Shown here in pieces: positions 39,650-49,291 of a stretch of 64,000 nt of DNA. The number at the start of each line of letters is the position of its first letter. The first letter of the stretch is position 1. The DNA comes from Alloyangia mangrovi (GTDB lineage Bacteria; Pseudomonadota; Alphaproteobacteria; Rhodobacterales; Rhodobacteraceae): contig NZ_NTHN02000002.1 in assembly GCF_002300555.2 (NCBI RefSeq), positions 142,361 to 206,360 on the forward strand. The letters are read 5' to 3'. Made by a program: the position numbers and the translations under genes. Under the pieces are notes generated by a model that had not been told where the DNA came from, searched no databases, and saw nothing but the letters and a program-made list of their open reading frames with translations.

Positions 39650-39683
39650 AAAAGGCCCGCCGCGTTATCCGCGGCGGGCCTTC
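39650..39683. terminator. Bidirectional terminator between purU and metQ
   Basis: An 11-bp perfect stem, GGCCCGCCGCG (39654-39664) and CGCGGCGGGCC (39670-39680), has a TTATC loop. AAAA precedes it and TT follows, so it can serve the convergent purU and metQ transcripts. Confidence 0.85.
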
Positions 39684-39725
39684 GCATTTCGTGGCGAGGC
39701 GGGCTGGGTGCCCGCCGACCGCGGC

Positions 39726-40502
39726 TTACCAGGAGGTCAGCACGGTGCCGTGGTACTTCTCTTCGATGAAGGCCTTGATCTCGGGGCTGTGGTAGGCGTC
39801 GATCAGCGGCTTCACCCAGGGCTGCTCCTCGTCGCCCTGACGCACGACGATGATGTTCACATAGGGGTTGTCGGCGCTTTCCATGGCGATCGAGTCTTCC
39901 TTGGGGCTCAGGCCCGAGGCGATCGCGTAGTTGGTGTTGATCAGCGCCGCGTCGAGGTCGGCCAGCGAGCGCGGCAGCTGCGCCGCGTCGAGCTCCTGGA
40001 AGCGCATGTCCTTGGGGTTCTCGACCACGTCCAGAACGGTCGGCACGAGGCCGGTGCCTTCGGCCAGCTTGATCAGCCCGAGCTGTTGCAGCACCAGAAG
40101 GGCGCGGCCGCCGTTGGTCGGATCGTTAGGGATTCCCATGGAGCCACCCTCGGGGAAGTCGTCCATCGAGGTGACCTTGTCCGAGTAGACGCCCATCGGG
40201 GTGGTGATGGTGGTCGCGATCGGCGCCAGCTCGAAGCCGCGGTCCTTCATTTGGTTGTCGAGGTAGGGCTCGTGCTGGAACGAGTTGGCCTCGATGTCGC
40301 CATCGGCCAGCGCCTGGTTCGGCACCACGTAGTCGGAGAATTCGACCACGTCGATGTTGAGACCCATGGGCGCGGCGACCTTGGCCACTTCTTCCATGAT
40401 CTCGGCGTGCTCACCGGGCGAGACACCAACCTTGATGTCTTCGGCCATCGCGGTGCCGGCGATCAGGGCCAGCGCGGAGACGAGGGGGATCATACGCTTC
40501 AT
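39726..40502 (-). CDS. metQ: Methionine ABC transporter substrate-binding protein MetQ
   Basis: This 258-residue protein is a periplasmic NlpA/MetQ-type binding protein for D- or L-methionine. A Sec signal peptide ends with ALIAGTAMA; there is no lipobox cysteine, unlike E. coli MetQ, so it is predicted to be soluble. Family text includes VGVSPGEHAEIMEEVAKVAA, EFSDYVVPNQALADGDIEAN, SFQHEPYLDNQMKDRG and IPNDPTNGGRALLVLQQLGL. It is last in the metN-metI-metQ operon. Confidence 0.94.
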   Translation of the reverse strand: MKRMIPLVSALALIAGTAMAEDIKVGVSPGEHAEIMEEVAKVAAPMGLNIDVVEFSDYVVPNQALADGDIEANSFQHEPYLDNQMKDRGFELAPIATTITTPMGVYSDKVTSMDDFPEGGSMGIPNDPTNGGRALLVLQQLGLIKLAEGTGLVPTVLDVVENPKDMRFQELDAAQLPRSLADLDAALINTNYAIASGLSPKEDSIAMESADNPYVNIIVVRQGDEEQPWVKPLIDAYHSPEIKAFIEEKYHGTVLTSW

Positions 40503-40538
40503 GGGAAATCTCCTTCCAATTGCGTTCTTATTGTTGGT

Positions 40539-41213
40539 TCAGCGGCCGCGATTGCGCGGCGCGCGCTTGTCGACCAGTCTGGCCAGCCCCTCGCCGAGGG
40601 ACTGCACGAGCTGGACCAGCACGATGAGGATGACCACCACCGCCAGCATGACCTCGGGCATGAAGCGCTGGTAGCCGTAGCGGATGCCAAGATCGCCAAG
40701 GCCCTCGCCGCCGACCGCGCCGACCATGGCCGAGTAGCCGATGAGGCTGACCACGGCGAGCGTCAGGCCGAGGGTGATGCCGGGCAGGGCCTCGGGCACC
40801 AGCACCTTGCGGATGATCTGGAAAGGCGTGGCGCCCATCGCCCGGGCGGCCTCGATGAGGCCGCTGTCGACTTCTCGGATGGCGTTCTCGACCAGCCGCG
40901 CGATGAAGGGCACGGCGGCGATGGTCAGCGGCACGATGGCGGCGGTGGTGCCGATCGAGGTGCCCGCGATCATCCGGGTGAAGGGGATGATCGCCACCAC
41001 GAGGATGATGAAGGGCACCGAGCGCGCCGCGTTGACGATGAGGCCGAGCACCTTGTTCACCCACGGGCTGGACAGCAGCTCGCCGCGTTGCGAGACGGCG
41101 AGGTAGACCCCGATGGGCAGGCCGAAAAGCGTGCCGAGGGCACCCGAGATGGCGACCATGTAAAGGGTCTGAAGCGTGGCTTCGATCAACAGGTTGATGA
41201 GGTTAGCCGACAT
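40539..41213 (-). CDS. metI: Methionine ABC transporter permease MetI
   Basis: This 224-residue permease has five hydrophobic segments. Family segments are TLYMVAISGALGTLFGLPIG, VNAARSVPFIILVVAIIPF, and the coupling loop EVDSGLIEAARAMGATPFQI followed by IRKVLVPEALPG. The ATG at 41213 overlaps the end of metN by 11 bases; a longer open frame upstream is the metN gene in another frame. It forms the channel of the MetNIQ importer. Confidence 0.95.
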   Translation of the reverse strand: MSANLINLLIEATLQTLYMVAISGALGTLFGLPIGVYLAVSQRGELLSSPWVNKVLGLIVNAARSVPFIILVVAIIPFTRMIAGTSIGTTAAIVPLTIAAVPFIARLVENAIREVDSGLIEAARAMGATPFQIIRKVLVPEALPGITLGLTLAVVSLIGYSAMVGAVGGEGLGDLGIRYGYQRFMPEVMLAVVVILIVLVQLVQSLGEGLARLVDKRAPRNRGR

Positions 41214-42264
41214 AGCCCAGCACCTCCGTGAGCAGCTCGTGACGTTGAAGATAGGCGCGGGCCTCGGCGCCGCGGGTCGCGTCGACCGAGACCAGCAGGT
41301 TGCCGAAGGGGTGCGGGCCGATCTCTTCGATGGCACCGGCAAGGATATTGACCGGGATGCCCAGCTCCGAGGTGAGCTTGGCCAGCATCGGGTCGGTGGC
41401 ATGCGTCCCGGCAAAGGTGATGCGGATCACCTCCTGGCTTTCGCCCTGCGGGCGCTCGGCCTGCAGCTTGCCGGCGATGAAGCTCGGCAAGGTGATCCCG
41501 GTGATGCCCGCGAGGAACGAGCGGGTGGTCGGGTGCTGCGGGGCGGCGAAGACGTCGTAGGTCTGGCCCGCCTCGACGATGCGGCCGCCGTCAATCACCG
41601 CCACGTGGCTGGCGATGTCGCGCACCACGGCCATCTCGTGGGTGATCAGCAGGATGGTCAGCCCGAGGTCGCGGTTGATGTCGGCCAGCAGCTTCAGCAC
41701 CGTCTGCGTGGTCTCGGGGTCGAGCGCCGAGGTGGCCTCGTCCGAGAGCAGCACCTTGGGCTGGGTGGCGAGCGCGCGGGCGATGCCGACGCGCTGCTTC
41801 TGCCCGCCCGAAAGCTCTGCCGGGTAGCGGTTGCTGAATTGCTCGAGACCGACGCGGCCGATGAGGTCATCGACCCGTCGCTTGATCTCGGCGCCGGGCA
41901 CGCCCGCGATCTCGAGCGGCAGGGCGACGTTGCCGTAGACCGTGCGCGAGCTCAGCAGGTTGAAGTGCTGGAAGATCATCCCGACGTCGCGGCGGATGCG
42001 GCGCAACTCGGCGGCACCGGCCCGGCCGACGTCATGCCCGGCGACGGTCACCGTGCCGGCGGTCGGCTGCTCGAGCCCGTTGACCATGCGCAGCAGCGTC
42101 GACTTGCCGGCGCCGGAGCGCCCAATGATCCCGGTGATCGTTCCGGGGGCGACGTCGAGGCTGATGTCCTCGAGCGCCATGACCTTGCCGGAGCCCTTCT
42201 TGTCGAAGGACTTTCCCAGCTTGTCGAAGGTGATCGCGGCACCTGATGTCTGTACGTCGGCCAT
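41203..42264 (-). CDS. metN: Methionine ABC transporter ATP-binding protein MetN with NIL domain
   Basis: This is a 353-residue ATPase. Walker A is GRSGAGKST, the signature is LSGGQKQRVGIARAL, Walker B is KVLLSDEATSALD and the H-loop is LITHEMAV. The C-terminal 80 residues are the NIL domain that binds methionine and inhibits transport (IRITFAGTHATDPMLAKL, VNILAGAIEEIGPHPFGNLL). The start at 42264 is preceded by GAGAGA on the minus strand. The 282 bases upstream hold no recognised riboswitch. It neighbours the sarcosine/folate genes, which suits methyl-group metabolism. Confidence 0.95.
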   Translation of the reverse strand: MADVQTSGAAITFDKLGKSFDKKGSGKVMALEDISLDVAPGTITGIIGRSGAGKSTLLRMVNGLEQPTAGTVTVAGHDVGRAGAAELRRIRRDVGMIFQHFNLLSSRTVYGNVALPLEIAGVPGAEIKRRVDDLIGRVGLEQFSNRYPAELSGGQKQRVGIARALATQPKVLLSDEATSALDPETTQTVLKLLADINRDLGLTILLITHEMAVVRDIASHVAVIDGGRIVEAGQTYDVFAAPQHPTTRSFLAGITGITLPSFIAGKLQAERPQGESQEVIRITFAGTHATDPMLAKLTSELGIPVNILAGAIEEIGPHPFGNLLVSVDATRGAEARAYLQRHELLTEVLGYVG

Positions 42265-42546
42265 CCGAGTCTCTCGTTTCCGTCCGGCCTCCTCCCGTGG
42301 CGCGATAGACCGGATATGGGCCGGGGACGCAAGCCCTGCCGGGCGCATGCGGGCGCAGGGGCGCTGTGCGGCAGAGTGTATCATGACGGAGGGGTGGGAG
42401 GGTGTTCCAGCTTGTGGCGGGTCGCGCGGGGGCTGTCCGCGACGCGGCGGGGCGGGCCGGACGATGTTCTTTTTGCGAGGAGACAGGGTCTTGCAAACTG
42501 AACCCGGAGCATGGTCAGCCCCGGGCAGATGTTGCGTAGGGCGCCG

Positions 42547-43398
42547 CTATCCCTGGCTGCGGGCCGCCAGCCAGGCCTGCCAGTTCGCCTCGCTGCCGGC
42601 GAAGGCGTTGAGATCCACCGGCCCGCGCACGCCCGGCACCAGCCCGGTGCCGGTGTACTGCCAGAAGCTCCAGCGCTCATCGAGGTAGCGCTCCGAGGGA
42701 TGCGCGGTGACCGAGCGCAGCCAGAACTCCGAACCGCGCAGGCTGCCGAGGTCGTTGCGAGCGTAGAACTCGGGCGTGGTGTAGATCACCGGGGCGGTGC
42801 CGTAGTGCCGTTCGACGATGCGGGAGAACTCGCGGATGTTGGCGCGCACCTGCTCCGCCGGCGGGCGAATGCGGCAGGTGGGCGAGAGGTGGTTCCATTC
42901 CATGTCGAGGATCGGTGGCAGGTCGCCGCGCCGCTTGGGCACGTTGGCGATGAACCACGCGGCCTGCTCGCTGGCGGGTCGGCAGAAGTAGTAGAAGTGG
43001 TAGGCCCCCACCGGCACGCCTGCTGCCCGGGCACCCGCGGCGTTCTGCGCGAAGGCCGGGTCGATGTGATCGCCGCCCTCGGTGGCCTTGAGATAGCCGA
43101 AGCGGATGCCCGCGCCGCGCGCCGCGTGCCAGTCGATCATCCCTTGGTAGCGGGCCGCATCGAGACCATGAACCGGGTAGCGCGCGGGGCTGACTTGACC
43201 CCAGTCATGCGGATCGGTGTCGCCGAAGCGGTGAGGAATGCCGGAGGCGCGGTTCTCGCGGATGTAGAGCGCCTGTGTGTCGCTGGGGGAGAGGGTCGCG
43301 GTGGGTGGCGTCGAACCGCCGCAACCACTCAGGGTTGCCGCCAGTGCGACGATCATTGCGCCCGCCCTGACCCATGGTCGGGGGGATGGGGTGATCAT
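42547..43398 (-). CDS. GH25-family lysozyme-like lipoprotein
   Basis: This 283-residue protein has a lipoprotein leader ending in LAATLSGCGGS, so it is predicted to be lipid-anchored. A glycoside hydrolase family 25 barrel follows: GLDAARYQGMIDWHAARGAG, GYLKATEGGDHIDPAF, VGAYHFYYFCRPASEQA and the catalytic acid motif ILDMEWNHL. Members cleave the beta-1,4 bond of peptidoglycan. The ATG at 43398 is chosen because it begins the lipoprotein leader and has AGGA nine bases upstream. It lies between metN and betA with no obvious partner; a cell-wall remodelling role is likely. Confidence 0.88.
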   Translation of the reverse strand: MITPSPRPWVRAGAMIVALAATLSGCGGSTPPTATLSPSDTQALYIRENRASGIPHRFGDTDPHDWGQVSPARYPVHGLDAARYQGMIDWHAARGAGIRFGYLKATEGGDHIDPAFAQNAAGARAAGVPVGAYHFYYFCRPASEQAAWFIANVPKRRGDLPPILDMEWNHLSPTCRIRPPAEQVRANIREFSRIVERHYGTAPVIYTTPEFYARNDLGSLRGSEFWLRSVTAHPSERYLDERWSFWQYTGTGLVPGVRGPVDLNAFAGSEANWQAWLAARSQG

Positions 43399-43527
43399 CT
43401 TTTTTGTCCTGCTCTTGCCTCTGACAAGAGTAACGCCAAAAGTGAGTCGCGGCATCAGGGAGTTGTGCAACGCCGGGTCCTCTCCGGGTGGCATCCGCGC
43501 CGCCGGTGTGGCGGCGCGATAGAGGGA

Positions 43528-45186
43528 TCAGCGCTGCGCCGTTTGCCAGTCGGGATGGATCCACGGCTGGGCATTGTCGCGGGGCAGGGGCTGCATTCCG
43601 AGGATATGGTCCGAGGCCTTCTCGCCGGTCATTATCGAGGGCGCGTTGAGATTGCCGTTGGTGATCTGCGGGAAGATCGAACTGTCGGCGACGCGCAGCC
43701 CCTCGACGCCGATCACGCGGCACTCGGGATCGACCACAGCCATGGGATCGGAGGCCGCGCCCATCCGGCAGGAGCCGCAGGGGTGGTAGGCGCTCTCGGC
43801 GTGCTCGCGGATGAAGTCGTTCAGGTCTTCGTCCGTCTGCACCGCGTCTCCGGGCTGGATCTCGTGGCCACGGTAGGGAGCGAAGGCCTCCTGCCCGAAG
43901 ATCTCGCGGGTTAGGCGGATGCAGGTGCGGAAGTCGGCCCAGTCGTCTTCATGCGACATGTAGTTGAAGAAGATGGTGGGCGGGTCCTTCGGATCCGCCG
44001 ACTTCAGCGTCACCGCGCCGCGCGACTTCGAGCGCATCGGGCCGACATGGGCCTGGAAGCCATGCCCCTCGGCCGCCGCCTTGCCGTCATAGCGCACGGC
44101 GATTGGCAGGAAGTGGTACTGGATGTCGGGGTATTCCACGCCCGGCTTCGAGCGCACGAAGGCGCAGCTCTCGAACTGGTTCGAGGCGCCGGGACCCTTG
44201 CGGGTGAACAGCCACTGCGCCCCGACATAGGCCTTGCCGAAGAGGTTCCAGTACTTGAACAGCGACACCGGCTGGGTCGCCGACTGCTGGATGTAGAGCT
44301 CGAGGTGGTCCTGCAGGTTCTGCCCGACGCCGGGACGGTCGGCGACGACCTCGATGCCATGTTCCTTCAGGTGTTCGGCGGGACCGACACCCGAGAGCAG
44401 CAGCAGCTTGGGCGAGTTGATCGAGGAGGCGGCGAGGATGACTTCCTTGCCCGCGCTGATCACCTCGACCTTGCCCTTGCGCTCGATCTCGAGGCCGGTG
44501 GCGCGGCCGTTCTCGATCACCACCTTGCGGGCGAAGCCGCGCACGACCTCGACGTTGCCGGTGGCAATGGCGGGCTTGAGGTAGGCCTTGTAGGCCGACC
44601 AGCGCTCGCCCTTGTGGATCGTGGCCTCGAAGGGGCCGAAGCCCTCCTGCTTCTCGCCGTTGTAATCGTCGGTGGCCTCGTAGCCCGCCTGCACCCCGGC
44701 CTCGACAAAGGCGCGGGTGAGCGGGTTGTCGCGCTTGCCCCGCGAGACGTGCAGCGGGCCAGATTTGCCGCGCCAGTCGGCGTCGCCACCGTGGCCATTC
44801 TCGTGCCAGCTTTCCATGCGCTTGTAGTAAGGCAGCACGTCGGCATAGGCCCAGCCCTGCGCGCCCATCTCTTCCCATGTGTCGAAGTCGCGGGCGTGGC
44901 CGCGCACATAGACCATGCCGTTGATCGAGGACGAGCCGCCCAGCACCTTGCCGCGCGGCGTGGCGAGGCGGCGGCCGCCAAGATGCGGCTCGGGTTCGGA
45001 TTCGAATCCCCAGTCGTAGCGCTTCATGTTCATCGGGTACGACAGCGCGCCGGGCATCTGGATGAAGGGCCCGGCGTCGGTTCCGCCGAATTCCACCACG
45101 ATGACCTTCTTGCCCGCCTCGGCGAGACGACAGGCGATGGCACAGCCCGCAGAGCCCGCGCCGACGATGACGTAATCTGCCTGCAT
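43528..45186 (-). CDS. betA: Choline dehydrogenase BetA
   Basis: This 552-residue GMC-family flavoprotein oxidises choline to betaine aldehyde (and can go on to betaine) at the inner membrane. The FAD-binding fold is [23 protein letters not shown] signature 1 is [20 protein letters not shown], and the C-terminal active-site segment is [14 protein letters not shown]. The ATG at 45186 is taken because it gives the standard N-terminus (MQADYVIVG). It is last in betI-betB-betA, 11 bases after betB. Confidence 0.95.
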   Translation of the reverse strand: MQADYVIVGAGSAGCAIACRLAEAGKKVIVVEFGGTDAGPFIQMPGALSYPMNMKRYDWGFESEPEPHLGGRRLATPRGKVLGGSSSINGMVYVRGHARDFDTWEEMGAQGWAYADVLPYYKRMESWHENGHGGDADWRGKSGPLHVSRGKRDNPLTRAFVEAGVQAGYEATDDYNGEKQEGFGPFEATIHKGERWSAYKAYLKPAIATGNVEVVRGFARKVVIENGRATGLEIERKGKVEVISAGKEVILAASSINSPKLLLLSGVGPAEHLKEHGIEVVADRPGVGQNLQDHLELYIQQSATQPVSLFKYWNLFGKAYVGAQWLFTRKGPGASNQFESCAFVRSKPGVEYPDIQYHFLPIAVRYDGKAAAEGHGFQAHVGPMRSKSRGAVTLKSADPKDPPTIFFNYMSHEDDWADFRTCIRLTREIFGQEAFAPYRGHEIQPGDAVQTDEDLNDFIREHAESAYHPCGSCRMGAASDPMAVVDPECRVIGVEGLRVADSSIFPQITNGNLNAPSIMTGEKASDHILGMQPLPRDNAQPWIHPDWQTAQR

Positions 45187-45197
45187 CGGGGCCTCCT

Positions 45198-46658
45198 TCA
45201 GAACGGGGCTTCGGTCGGGTTCATGCCGACGTAGACCGATTTCACCTGGCTGTAGTGGGCGATGGCGGCCTTGGAGTTCTCGCGGCCGACGCCCGACATC
45301 TTGGAGCCGCCGAAGGGGGCCTCCACCGGCGTCAGGTTGTAGGCGTTGATGTAGCAAGTGCCCGCCTCGAAGCCCGCCGCCATGCGGTGCGCGCGGGTGA
45401 GATCGGCGGTGAAGACGCCGGCTGCGAGGCCGAACTCGGTGGCATTGGCGCGGGTCAGCGCCTCTTCCTCGGAGGCGAACTTCAGCACTGACATGACCGG
45501 GCCGAAGATCTCCTCGCGGGCGATGGTCATCTCGTCGGTGACATCGGCAAAGAGCGTCGGCTCGATGTAGAAACCGGCGCCGTCGAGGCTCTTGCCACCC
45601 TTCACGAGCCGCGCGCCTTCCTCGACGCCCTTGGCGATGTAGCCCTCGACTATCTCGCGCTGCCGGGCCGAGACCATCGGGCCGATGGTGGTGGCCTCGT
45701 CCATCGGATCGCCGATCTTCGCATTGTCCATGCGCTCGGCGACGCGGGCTACGAATTTGTCGTAAAGCCCCTCCTGCACGAAGACGCGGGTGCCGTTCGA
45801 GCAGATCTGGCCGGTGGAGTAGAAGTTGCCGTTGATCGCCGCCGAGACGGCGCTTTCGAGGTCGGCATCGTCAAAGACCACGATCGGGGACTTGCCGCCG
45901 AGTTCCATGGTGACATGCCGCATCCCCTCGGCGGCGGCGGCATAGACCTTGCGTCCCGTCGGCACCGAGCCGGTGAGCGAGACCTTGTCGACGCGCGGGT
46001 CGGTGATCAGCGCGGCACCCACCGCGCCGTAGCCCTGCACGACGTTGAACAGCCCTGCAGGCGCGCCCGCCTCGATCAGGATCTCGGCCAGCTTCAGCGC
46101 GGTCAGGGGTGTCATCTCGGAGGGCTTGAAGATCATCGCGTTGCCGCAGGCCAGCGCCGGGGCGGCCTTCCAGCTGGCGATCTGGATCGGGTAGTTCCAC
46201 GCGCCGATGCCGACGCAGACGCCGAGCGGCTCGCGCCGGGTGTAGACGAAATCGCCGCCCGCCACCGGGATGTGCTCTCCGGTCAGCGTGCCCGCAAGAC
46301 CGCCGAAGTATTCCAGCGCATCGGCGCCAGAGGCGGCGTCGGCGATCAGCGTCTCGGACATCGGCTTGCCGGTGTCATGGGTTTCGATCTCCGACAGCGC
46401 GCGGTTGCGTTCGCGCAGCAGGTCCGCCGCCTTGCGCAGCACGCGGCCGCGCTCCGTGCCCGAGAGCGCGCCCCACGCCTTCTGGGCAGCCTTGGCCGAG
46501 GCCAGCGCCTGTTCGATGATCGCCGGTGTGGCCGCGTGCAGGGTGGCAATCACCTCGCCGGTGTGCGGGTAGATCACTTCGAGTTTTTCGCCTGCGGTGT
46601 CATCGACATAGGCGCCGTTGATGAAGTGGCTGCCAGCGGGTTGGAAAGCAGTGGTCAT
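45198..46658 (-). CDS. betB: Betaine aldehyde dehydrogenase BetB
   Basis: This 486-residue NAD-dependent enzyme oxidises betaine aldehyde to glycine betaine. The catalytic glutamate is in [20 protein letters not shown] and the nucleophilic cysteine in [18 protein letters not shown]. The typical N-terminus [20 protein letters not shown] and the C-terminal [19 protein letters not shown] are present. The ATG at 46658 gives the normal start. It lies two bases after betI and before betA. Confidence 0.96.
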   Translation of the reverse strand: MTTAFQPAGSHFINGAYVDDTAGEKLEVIYPHTGEVIATLHAATPAIIEQALASAKAAQKAWGALSGTERGRVLRKAADLLRERNRALSEIETHDTGKPMSETLIADAASGADALEYFGGLAGTLTGEHIPVAGGDFVYTRREPLGVCVGIGAWNYPIQIASWKAAPALACGNAMIFKPSEMTPLTALKLAEILIEAGAPAGLFNVVQGYGAVGAALITDPRVDKVSLTGSVPTGRKVYAAAAEGMRHVTMELGGKSPIVVFDDADLESAVSAAINGNFYSTGQICSNGTRVFVQEGLYDKFVARVAERMDNAKIGDPMDEATTIGPMVSARQREIVEGYIAKGVEEGARLVKGGKSLDGAGFYIEPTLFADVTDEMTIAREEIFGPVMSVLKFASEEEALTRANATEFGLAAGVFTADLTRAHRMAAGFEAGTCYINAYNLTPVEAPFGGSKMSGVGRENSKAAIAHYSQVKSVYVGMNPTEAPF

Positions 46659-46660
46659 GA

Positions 46661-47338
46661 TTACTCCTGAGGTCCTGCGAGGGGGGCCATGGGCGCCGGG
46701 TCGGCGTCCGCCATGGAGATTTCGTCGTTTTCGTGAACTTCTGTGCATTCGGCGGCGATGGCGCGCAGCACGTGCTGCGCCCCCTCCGAGCCGTCGACCG
46801 CGCCGACCGCCTCTTCCGGCGGGCGCAGCGTGCGGGTGTCGAGCGCATAGCGCAGGTAAAGCCCGTCGATCAGCCCGCCGATCCGCCGCGCCACGTCGGG
46901 AGCGCGCTCGCGAATCTTCGGGCGAAGCGCGTGCACCAGATTGCTGTGCAGGCGGCGGTGGTAGAGCGACAGCAGCCGCCGCGCTTCTTCGGAGCGGAGC
47001 GCAAGTGCATAAAAATTCACCCAGGCCGAGATCGCTTCGCGGCGGAAGCTCGTCATGCCGAAACTGGCCTGCGCGATGGCGTGCAGCCGCTGGTCGGGCG
47101 TGCGGGTTCCGGCCAGCGCCTGCGTCACGTCGGCCCGATATTCCGTGAGAATTGAACGCATTGCCGCAAGGAACAACGTGTCCTTGTCGGTGAAGTAGTG
47201 AAAGGCCAGTCCCGGCGAAACACCGGCGCTCTTGGCGATCTGGCTGGTCGTCACGTTGAGCGTGCCCGAGGCACCGATCTCGCGGATCGTCGCAGCGATC
47301 AGATCCCTGCGTCTTTCTTCCTCGGATTTACGTGCCAT
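46661..47338 (-). CDS. betI: TetR-family regulator BetI
   Basis: This 225-residue repressor is expected to leave the DNA when choline binds. The helix-turn-helix is [20 protein letters not shown] followed by [13 protein letters not shown]. The C-terminal domain has [20 protein letters not shown] and the characteristic RPPEEA region after [10 protein letters not shown]. It is the first gene of betIBA and is divergent from choX. The ATG at 47338 begins the typical [11 protein letters not shown]-terminus. Confidence 0.93.
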   Translation of the reverse strand: MARKSEEERRRDLIAATIREIGASGTLNVTTSQIAKSAGVSPGLAFHYFTDKDTLFLAAMRSILTEYRADVTQALAGTRTPDQRLHAIAQASFGMTSFRREAISAWVNFYALALRSEEARRLLSLYHRRLHSNLVHALRPKIRERAPDVARRIGGLIDGLYLRYALDTRTLRPPEEAVGAVDGSEGAQHVLRAIAAECTEVHENDEISMADADPAPMAPLAGPQE

Positions 47339-47384
47339 GCGGGGCCCCCACAGATTTCTGGTTGCTTTTCTGGAATAGCCCGTC

Positions 47385-47406
47385 ATTAATTGACTCGTCA
47401 ATCAAT
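47385..47406. promoter_or_regulatory. Candidate BetI operator in the betI-choX divergent region
   Basis: ATTAATTGAC and GTCAATCAAT flank a central TC; the arms are inverse complements at 9 of 10 positions. It lies 47 bases upstream of betI and 39 bases upstream of choX, so one site could control both the oxidation and the import operons. It resembles the AT-rich palindromes bound by BetI. Confidence 0.75.
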
Positions 47407-47444
47407 AACTCAGATTCATCACGCTAACCTCAAAAGGGGACCCT

Positions 47445-48365
47445 ATGAAACTCGTACTGACCACCTCCGCCATCGCTCTTTGCGCAAGCGCCGCCGCTGC
47501 AGATTGCTCCAAAGTCAGGTTCTCGGATGTGGGATGGACGGATATCACTGCCACCACGGCCGCGACCACGACCGTGCTGAAGGCGATGGGCTATGATACC
47601 GAGGTCAGCGTGCTGTCGGTGCCGGTCACCTACGTGTCTCTGGAAGAGGGCGACATGGATGTCTTCCTCGGCAACTGGATGCCCACGATGGAGGCAGACA
47701 TCGCGCCCTACCGCGAGGCGGGCACCGTTGACACGGTGCGGGCCAACCTCGAGGGTGCCAAGTACACGCTGGCGACCAATGCCGCCGGTGCCGCGCTGGG
47801 GATCAAGGATTTCGCCGACATCGCCGCCCACGCGGATGAGCTGGACGAAACCATCTATGGCATCGAGCCCGGCAATGACGGCAACCGACTGATCATGGAC
47901 ATGATCGAGGCTGACGCCTTCGGGCTGAACGAGTTCGACGTCAAGGAAAGCTCCGAGCAGGGCATGCTGAGCCAGGTCGCGCGCCTGACCAAGAAGGACG
48001 ATCCCATCGTCTTCCTCGGCTGGGAGCCGCATCCGATGAACGCCAACTTCGACCTCACCTACCTGTCTGGCGGCGACGAGTGGTTCGGGCCGGACTTCGG
48101 CGGCGCCACGGTCTACACCAACACCCGCGCGGGATATGTCGAGGAATGCCCCAACGTCGGCAAGCTGCTGACCAACCTCGAGTTCTCGCTGCAGATGGAA
48201 AACGAGATCATGGGCGCGATCCTCAACGACGGCGAAAAGGCGGATGACGCCGCCAAGGCCTGGCTGACCGCCAACCCCGAGGCGCTGGACGACTGGCTCG
48301 ACGGCGTGACCACGCTCGACGGTCAGCCCGCGCTTGCGGCGGTGAAAACGGCCCTGGGTCTCTGA
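47445..48365 (+). CDS. choX: Choline ABC transporter substrate-binding protein ChoX
   Basis: This 306-residue periplasmic binding protein has a signal peptide ending in CASAAAA and the OpuAC-like core DVGWTDITATTAATTTVLKA, VPVTYVSLEEGDMDVFLGNW and KKDDPIVFLGWEPHPMN. The aromatic residues in these segments form the cage that binds the trimethylammonium group in ChoX of Sinorhizobium. AAAAGGGGA precedes the start. It is divergent from betI. Confidence 0.95.
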   Translation: MKLVLTTSAIALCASAAAADCSKVRFSDVGWTDITATTAATTTVLKAMGYDTEVSVLSVPVTYVSLEEGDMDVFLGNWMPTMEADIAPYREAGTVDTVRANLEGAKYTLATNAAGAALGIKDFADIAAHADELDETIYGIEPGNDGNRLIMDMIEADAFGLNEFDVKESSEQGMLSQVARLTKKDDPIVFLGWEPHPMNANFDLTYLSGGDEWFGPDFGGATVYTNTRAGYVEECPNVGKLLTNLEFSLQMENEIMGAILNDGEKADDAAKAWLTANPEALDDWLDGVTTLDGQPALAAVKTALGL

Positions 48366-48451
48366 TCCCGGCTGTCGCACTTTGGCTTCGCGTTCAGACG
48401 CGGAGCCAGACGGCATCCTTCTCCTGACTGCTCATCATAAGGAGCGCAGCC

Positions 48452-49291
48452 TTGGATTGGCTCACTTCATACAAGATTCCCGTCGGCGACTTCGCGGCCT
48501 TCATCTTCGAAGGCATCCGTGACCACGCCGAAGGTCTGCTGGATCTGCTCTCCGTCGTTCTCGAAACGATGATCGAGGGCATCCTCTGGGTTCTGCAGGA
48601 ACCCAATCCGTTCATCATCATCGCTGTCTTCATGCTGGTCGCCTGGCTGTTGCACCGCAGCTGGAAGATCTGCGCCTTCGTTGCGCTCGGTTTCCTGTTC
48701 ATCCTCAACCAGGGGTATTGGGAAGAAACCACGGAAAGCCTGACGCTGGTGCTCTCGGCCTGCGTCGTCTGCATGGCGATCGGCGTGCCGGTGGGGATCG
48801 CCGCCGCGCACCGGCCCCGGCTCTACGCCGTGCTGCGCCCGATCCTCGACCTGATGCAGACGCTGCCCACCTTCGTCTACCTGATCCCGGCGATCGTCTT
48901 CTTCGGCATCGGCATGGTGCCGGGGCTCATCGCTACGGTGATCTTCGTATTGCCCGCGCCGATCCGCCTGACGCAGCTCGGCATCTCCTCGACGCCGCAG
49001 CAGCTGACCGAGGCCGTCCGGGCCTTCGGCGGCACGAACCGTGACGTGCTGTTGAAGGCCGAACTTCCCTACGCGCTGCCGCAGATCATGGCCGGGCTCA
49101 ACCAGACAATCATGCTGGCGCTGTCGATGGTGGTGATCGCCGCGCTGGTCGGCGCCGACGGGCTTGGCGTGCCGGTGGTGCGCGCGCTCAACCAGGTGAA
49201 CACCTCGCTCGGCTTCGAGAGCGGCCTGGTAATCGTGGTCGTGGCCATCCTGCTCGACCGTCTGCTGAACTTCGGAGGCGACAAGAAATGA
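48452..49291 (+). CDS. choW: Choline ABC transporter permease ChoW (TTG start)
   Basis: This 279-residue permease is related to OpuAB/ProW, with about six membrane segments: PFIIIAVFMLVAWLLHRS, CAFVALGFLFILNQGYW, VVCMAIGVPVGIAAAHRPRL and DLMQTLPTFVYLIPAIVFFG. The coupling loop is TEAVRAFGGTNRDVLLKAEL followed by PYALPQIMAG. I start it at TTG 48452 because AAGGAG sits seven bases upstream and no ATG gives the conserved N-terminus (DWLTSYKIPVGDF). Its last four bases overlap the choV start. Confidence 0.93.
   Translation: MDWLTSYKIPVGDFAAFIFEGIRDHAEGLLDLLSVVLETMIEGILWVLQEPNPFIIIAVFMLVAWLLHRSWKICAFVALGFLFILNQGYWEETTESLTLVLSACVVCMAIGVPVGIAAAHRPRLYAVLRPILDLMQTLPTFVYLIPAIVFFGIGMVPGLIATVIFVLPAPIRLTQLGISSTPQQLTEAVRAFGGTNRDVLLKAELPYALPQIMAGLNQTIMLALSMVVIAALVGADGLGVPVVRALNQVNTSLGFESGLVIVVVAILLDRLLNFGGDKK

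Noticed and set aside
42490..42497. A single TTTGCAAG-like box (read on the minus strand) upstream of metN.
   Set aside because: It has no partner at the 12-base period seen before prpE, so it is probably chance.
42265..42546. Possible SAM-type riboswitch upstream of metN.
   Set aside because: I looked for SAM-II, SAM-V and SAM/SAH core patterns and found no convincing conserved core.
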